From the NCBI RefSeq assembly GCF_009727055.1, contig NC_052358.1, positions 44,199,948-44,263,947 of the forward strand: a stretch of DNA of 64,000 nt, written 5' to 3'. This stretch comes from Benincasa hispida (Eukaryota; Streptophyta; Magnoliopsida; Cucurbitales; Cucurbitaceae). The position numbers and the translations under genes are program-made. Positions 11,760 to 21,345 of the stretch are shown piece after piece (within the stretch, counting starts at the first letter, position 1; each line of letters opens with the position of its first letter). The notes below the pieces were generated by a model. The model was not told the origin of the DNA. It did not search any database and was given only the letters and a program-made list of their open reading frames with translations.

Positions 11760-13140
11760 CTAGGGACATTGCTTCTTTCCATTAGATTCTGGCGCTTTCG
11801 AGTTGCTGGGCAACGTTCCTGGTGTTCTATTTCTCAGCTCAGATGCCAGTTGGCCCACTTGGATCTCTATGTTTCAAATTGAAAACGCCTACGCCTGCAT
11901 CGCTGCGTCATTTTTGTCCATATATTGTTTTAGCAGAGCCTCTAATGAGCTTCCAGAGGTGTTTGAAGATGAGGGTTGCTAATTATGTGGTTGCCTCGGT
12001 TGCCCCTGATTCGAGTTATGGTGAAAAGGAGGATTCCCTCAACTGCCACTTTGTTGGTTGCTTGGTCCCCCTTAGTTAGGATTCCCTCCCCAATCGAAGT
12101 TAAGATGGTTCCTCCAATCTGGATTATAGGTGTTGCTGAAGGGGTTTTTTTGGATGGCGCATACTTGTTGGATATTCGATGGGCACATTTCTGCTACATG
12201 AGCCCCTCCACAATTAACGCAACTTATTGCGGCCACTTGAGCCGGTGCAGTGGGTTGCGCTGATAGTTGGGGGATAGCTCCTTGATTGATTGCCATCGAT
12301 TGAAGGATTGAGGTCACTGCGGCCATCTATGCGGCCAGTGTCTTCATTGTCTCCATAAGGACAATGGTAGTGTCATTCTTTCTTCTTTCAGAGCCCTTGC
12401 CTCCATAACCATCATCAATCCAATCATCCATGTTCCGCGATATGCGATCAAGGATGACCTTGGCCTCTGTATACGTCTTATCCATAAAACCTCCCCTGCC
12501 GGCGGAGGCGTCAACAACCTGCGTCGATCTATTCAGGCCATTGTAAAATGTCTCCATCAAAACGCAATCAGGTATCCGATATACTGGCAGGTCTTCACCA
12601 ATCTTCGAAATCGCACCTAGGCGGTGCTCAGGGTCTCATTGTCCATTTAATCAAAAGTTCAGCACATCCTTTCATCGCCTTGCGTTGACGGCTGGTGGAA
12701 AGAACTTCTTCATAATCACTCAACCAGCTGATCCATGATGTAATCTTGTTCGGCTCCAGTGAGTGAGCCCACTCTTGGCTTCATCCCTCAAGGTGTAAGG
12801 GAACAAATAAATTCTAATACCCCTAGGGGTAACGCCAGGTAGTGAGAAGTTTCCGCACATTTCGACAAAACTGGTCAAGTAGGCATGCGGGTCTTCACCT
12901 TGCAGACCCCCAAATTTCCCTGTGTTCTGGATCATTTGAAGCATGCCCGGTTTATTTTTGAACCTTGCGTTCTCCTCTACTATAGACCTCGAAATCCTAG
13001 GCAAAAAATCGTACAGGTTGGGCCACCACGTAGTTCCTCATGGGAATATTATGATCAGTGGCAAGGAAGATTGGGTCCTACGCTGGCCGTACCGCCCCTT
13101 GATTTCCTACAGAAGGTACGTTGTCATTATTATCTGCCAT
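11760..13140 (-). pseudogene. N1 gag (Athila-type), broken
   Basis: Starts at the ATG of MADNNDNVPSVGNQG (13140), the counterpart of the A gag start at 28103. Recognisable blocks are KPGMLQMIQNTGKFGG, DPHAYLTSFVEMCGNF, a zinc-knuckle-like CVNCGGAHVAEMCP and the C-terminal IEIQVGQLASELRNRTPGT. There are several in-frame stops (for example after GAVRPA) and frameshifts near 12720 and 12560. It ends at a stop at 11760 just after KKQCP, where A and C continue with VTLRSGK, so the deletion that removed pol begins here. Confidence 0.8.
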
Positions 13141-13337
13141 ATCAGATGCTCTCTTTTGCCTCGATTCTGGCGTGCCCGTGCGCGAAAGGTACGCTCGATC
13201 TTTGGGTCAGCTACAAATTCTGGTTCGGTATCAGAGCTCATAAGCCATCAGACTGCTCTCCGCGTTGAATAGCCAATACAAAGAGATCTATCCTGCAAAA
13301 TACCACAAGTATACTCAAACAATAAACCGTTAACCAA

Positions 13338-13355
13338 TCCCCGGCAACGACGCCA
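13338..13355 (-). other. N1 primer-binding site (tRNA-Asp)
   Basis: TGGCGTCGTTGCCGGGGA on the minus strand differs by one C to T from the complement of the 3' end of plant tRNA-Asp (TGGCGCCGTTGCCGGGGA). It starts 6 bases after the LTR end, the same spacing as in A. Use of tRNA-Asp is a known Athila-group trait. Confidence 0.85.
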
Positions 13356-13361
13356 TAAACT

Positions 13362-15211
13362 TGAAACGCAACAATTGATCTAAGCTACAAGTCCATGCCA
13401 TAAACTTGATGGCATAGATTTTATGCGATGATATGCGATACCACTTCTAGATATGCGTTATTAATGAATGTACTTGTAGTATGCTATGCGTTGTCACAAG
13501 TTTACTTATGGTGAAACCAAGTATAATTTCACCGCAAGTTTCTCGGTGTGATTCGAGGTCGAACACAGGGATTGTTTTAGGTTAATTGCGTTATATTTGT
13601 GATATATGCGATCGGGGGTTTTGCAAATTAATAAAGATGTTGTTTGTACATGTGATAAAGTAAATTGTGCAATAAAGTAAAGATAAGCGATAAAAATGTG
13701 GTAATAAAGTAAATTGCGATAAAATAAACATAAGCTATGATGATACAAGATACAGGTTTCGTGATACAACATACCGAGGGTGAAAGTGACTGTGAACATT
13801 ATACAAAGATCGTGTTATGCGGTGGCAAGTCTTATGTGTGGAACATAAAGAGAAAAGATAATTAGTACAAACATCGCAAGTTCCTTAATTGCGTTAAAGG
13901 CATAAGTACAGTTCCGCTTTTCCTTTGGCGTACACCTCTCGGTGATCGGCCGCGTTCCCACATCTCTGTGATGAAACAGGGACAAACGTAATGAATGCAA
14001 GGTTGCTTCCATCTCTGGAAATACTTCTTGCTTTAGTTAACGCATTCTTCTAACCTTCTCTTGACAGATCAGAATGACATCATCACTTCTGCTCTCATAG
14101 GTGAAGATGTCGTCTAGCATGCTTTAGCTAAATATCTTTATTTCTTTAGCACAGATTAAGTTACTTGTTTAATTCATATTAATCACCAAGGGATTAAGAA
14201 AACATCATGGAGAAAATGATTTATGGAGGAACGGAAATAGATAGAGAAGTGGAAATGGAAATGATCAAGACATTCAATAATACTATTTAACACCTGATAC
14301 ATGTTTGTGAATGAAGAGATTAAGAAGATGAAATACAATTGATGAATGAGAGTTAGAAACAAATACAAATAAGTGCCAATGTCCTGGCACAGATCTAGAA
14401 TGGAGAATCGCTTGCCAGCATTGATGGAGTGAAAGGAAGGATGAGCTTCTCTATCAGGCTTGCTCAACCGGTAGAAGGGATCTAAGTACAGAGCTTCTCG
14501 ACAGGGATTTGGCAAAATTGCACTGAGACTCACCTCTCGGCCTTGTCTCTTCTCTTCCCAGATTTCCTCCGATCAGCACTTAGATCAGCTCTCTCTCAAT
14601 AGCCTCGTATCAATTATACCCCGTATCAAGTATATCTTTCAGTGAATTCTTTAAGGGTATTTATAGGCTGAAGGCTTTGACTCTCTGACTTGTGGTCCCC
14701 ACTTTATTGTTATGGAAATTCCAAAAATGGTGGAATAAATATTCCTTCTGTTATGCAATCAGTCCGTCAAATATGCACAACGGTTAGTTGTACACGTGTC
14801 ACAATCCTCCGCATTTGCGTTGCTCATTTTGCATCTTTCGATCGTGTGTCTGCATGCGGTATTGTTTTTATTACCATATGCGGTTGGAGTTCAGCTTTGG
14901 ATCGACTGTCGCATTGCGCCATCATTACGTTGATCATCTCTTCAGTATTGATTTGATGGGCGCAATGCGATGGAGATACGTTGTTCAGTTTCTCTCTAAG
15001 CCTTAATCACAAGCAATGACTTGGTTTCCTACAAAACAGTCTTGAAATATCCTTTTCTACGATCTTAATGGTCTTAGTGGGTGTATTTGCGATAATTTAT
15101 AATTATTGTATTTCTTATATAATTTTCATACAATGGACGCATATTTTCTCTCTTTTGGCCGTAATATCTGAATAAGACAGCATAAATAACTTGTATTTCT
15201 ATAAGTTATCA
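13362..15211 (-). repeat. N1 5' LTR
   Basis: About 1850 bp. In element orientation it begins TGATAACTTATAG and ends TTGCGTTTCA, followed by AGTTTA and the primer site. TATA box on the minus strand at 14658-14665. Pairs with 5098-6938. Confidence 0.88.
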
Positions 15212-15216
15212 GGGAG

Positions 15217-15938
15217 CAGCCATATTCGCTTATTGTAACCGAAGAATAAAATGAAAATTTGTTTCATTTTGCAAAGGTTCGAAAAAATTAGCATCGGTGT
15301 GAAAACGTAATGATCGTATAGTTTGAGAGCCTATACAATAGTCGCTCATTGCCTAAACAATCGCACGCCAATGCTTAAACGACTGTACGCTAGTTCCTAA
15401 ACGATCATCTACCATTTACTAAATGATCGCTTAGTAAAACCTACACGATCGTGTAGCTTCTTCTAAACGATAAGCACTTAGCTATACGATAGCTTCTTTT
15501 CTCTCCTACTTGCTTATCGTCTACACAATTTGATCTTTCTCTAACCTCTACCAAATTCACCAAAGACCACACTTTGGATTCTCACTTCGAGAATACCAAG
15601 GGCTCCATTTTGGTGGTGTCGTCCCCGTTGCTGTTCACTCGTTCGTGACTATTTATGTTGTTGCCGTTCGTGTAGACGATCATGCTGCTACAGACGACTT
15701 GTTTGCTGGGCGATAGAAATCACGTAGAGGTCTTCTGCTGCGTTGGAGTTCTAAACTTGAAGAGGGTCTTCAACTGGTATGAGAACTCTTTCCCTTGTTT
15801 TTTAGTGTTCAAAGCATGCCTTTATTTACTGTGAATTTGCATAACTGTATGTTAGAATGTATATGTTGTATTTCGGTCATAATGAAATCGAAAAAATCCG
15901 AATGCACTCATGGATGCTCTTCGTTAAGAGTTCCTTCA
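15217..15938 (+). repeat. F1 copia 3' LTR, right piece
   Basis: Continuation of the LTR interrupted at 5011. It ends AGTTCCTTCA at 15938, equivalent to the F2 LTR end at 21330. 15300-15540 carries the CGATCG-centred motif cluster seen in the other copies. What follows is gypsy integrase, not a primer site, so this is a true 3' terminus. Confidence 0.8.
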
Positions 15939-16567
15939 CGAGCAACATATCCTCCAACGTCTGATTCAAGCGTTCTGTTTGCCCATCCATCTGGGGGTGG
16001 AAGGTTGTACTGAAGTTTAACCATGTCCCTAATGCTATCGGAGGCTCTTCCAAAACCTGGAGGTGAAACGAGGGTCCCTGTCGAACACAATTAACACTGG
16101 TACACCATGCAATCTTACTATCTCCTTCATATATAGCTGAGCCCACTTACTCACCGCATACGTGGGCTTCCGTGGAATAAAATGCGCCACCTTGGTGAGC
16201 CTGTCTATCACAACCCAAGTCATTGAGAAGCCCTTCGCTGTCCTGGGCAAACCCATAATGAAATCCATGGACACACTTTCCCACTTCCATTCTGGCACAT
16301 CCAATGGCTGTAGCAAGCCTGCTATCTTCTCCCTTGGGGCCTGCACCTGCTGACAGTAATACCGCTTCAAATCTTGGTACATTTTAGTACTACCTGGATG
16401 CATCGAGAATGGGGAGTTGTGAGCTTCTGTCAATAATTCCCCCTTCAGGCCATCATCTGCCAGTATGCATAACCGTCCCTGATACAGAAGGCCCTGATCC
16501 ACTGACACAGAAAATTCACTGGTCTGGCCTGACCCTACCTGATGACATTTCTGAACCAGGTTCGGAT
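15939..16567 (-). pseudogene. G integrase, broken
   Basis: Shows the HHCC start (SPFSMHPGSTKMYQDLKRYY), the core aspartates (VSMDFIMGLP and VFDRDPRFTS) and the glutamate region (QTERLNQTLEDML), so the D,D35E triad can be traced. Two defects: about 18 residues around the first zinc cysteine are missing, so LKRYY runs directly into CQQVQAP, and a frameshift near 16040-16060 separates the second aspartate from the glutamate. The C-terminus is lost at the F1 LTR. Confidence 0.8.
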
Positions 16568-17193
16568 TAGGGGTGTTCAAAAAACCCGATGACTAGAAAA
16601 AACCGATCGACCCAACCCAACCTGTGTGGTTTGGGTTAAGTTATCAATTCATTTGGGATGGGTTGGGTTCAAATAAGTGAAAATTTTATGGGTTGGGTTG
16701 ATTCATGGATTCACCTAATATAACCCAAACCAACCCGAACCAACCCGAATTTGTTATTAACTTTAAAATATATATTTTTTGTTACTTATAACACAATTAT
16801 TTATACATATATTGGTTTTAGTTTTATTTAATTCCAATATTTTTTGAATAATTTATTCTTCAACAACTCTTAAAAGTAGTTTCTTTGCACTTTAGAAAAA
16901 AAAATTTCACTATATAAATTGAAATTTAGTAGTTAATCTTAATTCAATATATGAAAATAATTAAATTAGATTTTTACATATTTACGTTTTGCTTCATTTT
17001 AGAACAAAAATTTAAATAAATGACCCAATTAACCCGAACCAACCCAACCCAACCCAAATATTTCATGGTTGGGTTGGGTTGGGTTCATTTTTTAATAAGG
17101 GTTATTTGGGTTGAAGAAATTTACAACCCGAACAACTGAGTTGGGTCTAAAAAGTCTTTCAACCCAACCCAACCAAACTCATGAACACTCCTA
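16568..17193. mobile_element. hAT-like MITE (626 bp) in G
   Basis: Terminal inverted repeats TAGGGGTGTTCA and TGAACACTCCTA match at 11 of 12 positions. The 8 bp flanks GTTCGGAT and GTCTGGAT match at 6 of 8, fitting an old hAT target duplication. Removing the element rejoins integrase ...AQHGDPD with PNLVQK. The interior has no ORF. It is rich in AACCC on one side and GGGTT on the other, so subterminal parts can pair. Confidence 0.75.
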
Positions 17194-18180
17194 GTCTGGA
17201 TCACCATGCTGTGCAACAATAATCCTCTGCCTCAAGGTTGGTCGTACTATCAACTGAGCTAGGTGTGAAGTGACTTCCCCCACTGCCACCGCAATCTCTG
17301 CTTGCTCCAGATCCTTACACAACTGAACCTGCCTAGTGATCAAGGCGGCCGAATGAGCGATCTTTCTACTAAGGGCATCGGCCACCACATTCACCTTACT
17401 TGGGTGGTAAAGGATCTCGCAGTCGTAATCCTTTACTAACTTGAGCCACCTGCGCCTGTCTCTTATACACATCTAGATGTGTATAAGAGACAGGCATTAG
17501 CTACCACATTCACCTTACCTGGGTGGTAGAGGATCTCACAGTCGTAATCCTTTACTAACTCGAGCCACCTGCGCTGCCTCATGTTTAACTCTTTCTGGGT
17601 GAAGAAGTATTTCAGACTCTTGTGGTCGGTGAAAACCTGGATCCTTTCCCCATACAAGTAATCCTTCAGACTTCAGGGTAAACACCACCACCGCCAGTTC
17701 CAAGTCGTGAGTAGGATAGTTTCGCTCATGGGTTTTCAACTGGCGGGAGGCATAGGAAACCACTCTACAATGCTACATAAGCACACAACCCAAACCCTTC
17801 TTAGAAACATCACTATAGATCACGAAATTCCTGGAGCCATATGGCACCGTGAGAACGGTGCTGAAACCAACCTCTGCTTGAGGTCCTAAAAATTATCCTC
17901 GCAAGCTTTGCTCTAAACAAATGAAGCTCCCTTCCTATGGTTAGTTGAGTCAACGGTGTGGCCATGCTAGAGAAATTCTCTACAAACCTACGATAGTACC
18001 CAGCCAACCCCAGGAAACAGTGCACCTTGCTGACCGTTGTAGGGCAGGGCCAATTTGTAACAGCCTCAATCTTAGCTGGATCCACTAAAACCTCATCCTT
18101 CGACACCACGTGCCTAAGAAAGGACACCTTTCGTAGCTAGAACTCACACTTAGAAAACTTTGCATATAGTTTGTTTTCCC
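17194..18180 (-). pseudogene. G RNase H region with artificial duplication
   Basis: RNase H words include [40 protein letters not shown] and [10 protein letters not shown]. The block [23 protein letters not shown] occurs twice, once on each side of the adapter at 17456-17493, with a few differences between copies. A real gene has it once, so two paralogous copies were joined by a chimeric read. The N-terminal part (17536-18127) has more frameshifts. Confidence 0.75.
17456..17493. other. Nextera mate-pair junction adapter (artefact)
   Basis: A 38 bp perfect palindrome: two inverted copies of the Tn5 mosaic end AGATGTGTATAAGAGACAG. Natural plant DNA would not carry it. Translation across it gives the known database contaminants MCIRDR and LLYTSRCV. 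Confidence 0.98.
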
Positions 18181-18812
18181 TTAGCGTTCCTATAACTTTA
18201 CGAAGATGTTCTTCGTGTTCCGCCTCTGTCTTGGAATAGACCAAGATGTCACTAATGAAAACAATACCACTGGAGCATTGGTCAGACCAAAAGACATTAC
18301 AATGAACTCGTAATGTCCATATCTGGATTGGAACGCAGTCTTCGAGATATCACTATCCCTTATCCTCAGTTGATGGTAACCTGACCTTAGGTCAATCTTG
18401 GAAAATACAGTAGCACCCTGAAGTTGGTCAAACAGGTCATCGATTCTAGGAAGCGAGTACTTGTTCTTGATGGTCATCTTATTCAACTCCCTGTAGTCTA
18501 TGCATAAACGTAACGATCCATCCTTTTTCTTAACAAACAACACTGGTGCACCCCATGGAGAAATATTAGGTCATATGAACCCTTTATCAAGTAGTTCCTG
18601 CAACTGGACCTTCAGTTCTTTCAATTTGGCCGGAGCCATTCTGTACGAAGCTTTGGATATAGGAATAGTGCCCGGCTCCAACTCGATCGTAAAATCAATC
18701 TCCCTTGGTGGAGGTAACCCTGGACTTTTAGAAATACATTGGGATAATCTCTCACAACTGGCTCAGAGGTTAGAGCAATCTCGGTTTCTCTTGTGTCAAC
18801 TACGCTAGCCAA
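18181..18812 (-). pseudogene. G reverse transcriptase, broken
   Basis: Contains [22 protein letters not shown], then [17 protein letters not shown] and MSFGLTNAP, the palm and fingers of a gypsy RT. Near 18240-18280 about 20 residues before the catalytic box are deleted with a frameshift, and the box itself reads FISDILVYS where FIDDILVYS is usual, so the first catalytic aspartate is lost. The protein is dead. Confidence 0.8.
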
Positions 18813-19384
18813 GATACTCTAGACACCTTGGTTAATCAACCTCTTTGCCTTTACAGCTGAAATCACCTTGGGCAAAACTGCCATCCCGGCCCCCTTGAAC
18901 TTAAAACTGGCTTCCTTAAGAGGTTTAAAAATCACCTCCTTATGAGAACAGTCTATGTAGCATGGTTGGTAACCAACCAATCCATGCCCAGAATTACATC
19001 AAAGTCACGCATGTCTAACACTATTAGAATCACATCAAGGGTGCGATTTACTATTTCTAACTAACACGCTTTTATCTTTTCACTTGCTATCATAATTTCT
19101 ACTGACGGTGTAGATACTAATAAAACATAACCCAAGGGTTCTAAAACTAGCATAGCATGCTTTACGAACAACGATGAAATGAAAGAGTGAGACAAGCCAG
19201 AGTCAAATAATGCCAAGGCATAGTGCCCCAAGATTGGGAGCGTACCTGTCACTATTGTTCTTGAATGCTCAGCTTCCCAACGACTGGTGGCATAGACCCA
19301 ACCCTGCTGTTGTTGTTAGTTTGAACTACCCTGATGCGAACTCGGGGGCTGACCCCCTGCACTTCTGGAGCCACTACTAGAGCG
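18813..19384 (-). pseudogene. G protease region and gag tail
   Basis: 19252-19061 reads ALALFDSGLSHSFISSLFVKH, the aspartic protease site (usually DSGATHSFIS, here DSGLSHSFIS). The stretch down to 18813 has frameshifts. Toward 19384 it shows the degraded gag-protease linker, then switches abruptly to copia LTR. Confidence 0.65.
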
Positions 19385-21330
19385 TTGGTCTGGTCTGTAG
19401 TATATGGATATATGAGGGAAACCTTATCCTAGTAACGCTACGGATGCGGCCCGCTTCGTTGGAATGGTCACCAGTGTTGTGACTTGTCATAGATTGTCTG
19501 ATCCTGATCATTCGTGTTGAGGACATGCGAGCGGGGGCATCATATACAAAGAGTTTGTATAAGACCTGACCACGAAGTGTTAACGTCTCGTTATATAACA
19601 CCATTCATGATAGAGACTTCACTTCACTAGGATAACCATAGGTAACATGACCTCAATCCTGAGTGAGTTGGGAACTCCTGCCATTGAGGGAGGTCCTTTG
19701 ATTTGTATGGGTGCGAGTGGCCACGTCGCCGATTCAGACCTACCATTTTGGGGATTCATCTTATTTGGGAGCTGGGAACTCAGTTACACAATATGGAATT
19801 CACTCTTTCCCCAAGGCAGGGGTAAGTAGATAGATAACTCCCTTAGGGCTGATTCTGGGGCTTGAACGATGTGGTGCCACACACCTTCTCTTGGCCCGAG
19901 AGGTGTTCACACATAGTTCGACTATGTTGTAATGTTCATTAGAGGAATCAGTGGTACTTAAGGAGTGAAATGTAACTATAAGGGCAAAACGGTAATTTGA
20001 TGTAACTACAAGGGCAAAACGGTAATTTGGTTCAACTGTATTTACGAGCATCTGTGAAGGGTCATCATACTCATGATTGATTATATCCGATGGACACATA
20101 AATATATCTATGGTAAGAAGAGTTCAGTTGTTGGTCTTTAGTGGAATGCCTGACAGTTAACGAATGGTGGATCTCGTGGCTAAAGAGTTTAGTCAGCTAT
20201 TCACGAACCGTTGGAGCTTCGAGCCACAGGTTCATTAGGTCCCCTGGGTAGCTTAGATAAAGTTGAGAACCAGTGTTTGGGTTAATTTGAAATGTTCAAA
20301 TTGACAAGAGGAAGTTCGATTATATATGATATAATTGGACTGATTAATTATATATGATATAATTGGCTAAATGTATGAGATACTTTATTTTGGAGAAAAT
20401 TAGATATAAATATGATTTATATCAAGTAGAGGAGAAAATAGTATAGTAGATATGTGATATCAAACTATAGGATAAAAATATAATATGATTATATTTATTA
20501 ATATTTTAATTTGTTAATTATATGATAATTAAGCAAAAAATCACATTCGGACGTGGGTTAGTGGGAAAGCGTCGGTTATTGTAACCGATGAAACAAAAAT
20601 GAAATTATTTCATTTGGAATAAAAAGTTCAATTTTCCGTCCAAAAAAGTGAGAAGAGCGCGCTAGTGAAACCTAAACGATCACTTAAGTAAATCGAGAGC
20701 CTATACGATAGTCACTCTCTGCCTAAACGATCGTCCACCTCGCGCCTAAACGATCACACACTAATTCCTACACGATCGGATAGCTACCTAAATGATCATA
20801 TAGTGTGCCAAATTTGCTAAATGATCGTATACCATTTCCTAAACGATCGTTCAGTAAAACCTACACGATCGTGTAGTGTCTCCTAAATGATAAGCATCGT
20901 GCTATGCGCTAGTGCTTTTTTCCCTCCCACTTGCTTATCGCCTACACGATCCGTTCGTCCTTCTTCCTCTACCAAATTCACCAAAGACCATGCTTTGGGT
21001 TCTCACTCCGAGAATACCCGGGGCTCTTTTCTGGTGGTGTCGTCCCCACAGTTTTCGTGTTCATTCGATTGTTCGTGCTGCTGTAGTCGATGCTGCTGCT
21101 GGGCATTGGTTGACCGAGTGGAGGGTTCTGCTGTGTTGAGTTCCAAAGTTTGAAGAACGTCTTCAACTGGTATGGCAACTCATTCCCTTGTTATATCTTG
21201 TTCTTAGCATGCCGATAATTATTGTTTGTTTGCATAACTGTACGTTTGAATGTATATTGTGTATTTCGGTCACGGTGAGATCGGAGCGATCCGAACGTGC
21301 TCATGGAACTCTTCGGTAAGAGATCCTTCA
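19385..21330 (+). repeat. F2 copia 5' LTR (5' truncated)
   Basis: Aligns with F1 LTR from 631 onward and ends AGATCCTTCA at 21330. A ~25 bp stretch around GGGCAAAACGGTAATTTG is tandemly repeated at 19975-20030. 20660-20960 is dense in the CGATCG-centred motif. Confidence 0.8.
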
Positions 21331-21332
21331 AT

Positions 21333-21345
21333 TGGTATCAGATCC
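21333..21345 (+). other. F2 primer-binding site (initiator tRNA-Met)
   Basis: TGGTATCAGATCC, one mismatch from TGGTATCAGAGCC, two bases after the LTR end. Standard for copia elements. Confidence 0.85.

Larger units (their letters stand above)
5012..15211 (-). mobile_element. N1: pol-less Athila-like element with gag and third ORF
   Basis: Bounded by the 5 bp duplication GGGAG (5007-5011 and 15212-15216), starting TG and ending CA. In the minus direction: 5' LTR 15211-13362, tRNA-Asp primer site 13355-13338, gag 13140-11760, spacer, third ORF 10785-8101, 3' UTR, PPT, 3' LTR 6938-5098, then an 86 bp tail. There is no RT, RNase H or integrase, and the deletion falls in the gag C-terminus. The two LTRs look about 97% alike by eye, so the insertion is fairly recent but no longer intact. 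Mobilisation would need pol from a relative such as C. Confidence 0.85.
430..15938 (+). mobile_element. F1: deleted Ty1/copia element interrupted by N1
   Basis: A plus-strand copia element made of a 5' LTR (430-2661), decayed initiator tRNA-Met primer site, long leader, a 140 bp integrase island and a partial 3' LTR (about 4430-5011 plus 15217-15938). The LTR resembles those of F2 and E in this window. gag, protease, RT and RNase H are missing, lost in at least two internal deletions. N1 is inserted in the 3' LTR. No 5 bp target duplication is visible between the flanks (AGATC left, CGAGC right), so the two LTRs may not come from a single insertion. Confidence 0.7.
15939..19384 (-). mobile_element. 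G: Tekay/Del-like Ty3/gypsy pol remnant
   Basis: Minus-strand pol in the order protease (19252-19061), RT (18812-18180), RNase H (18127-17194, with an adapter join) and integrase (16567-15939). It is cut on the right by the F2 LTR and on the left by the end of the F1 LTR. No LTR of its own is in the window. The wording VPEWKWESVSMDFIMGLPRT is typical of plant chromovirus (Del/Tekay) integrases. Confidence 0.8.

Noticed and set aside
16990..17180. AACCC-rich runs as interstitial telomere repeat
   Set aside because: Plant telomere is TTTAGGG. The runs lie inside a MITE with clear ends.
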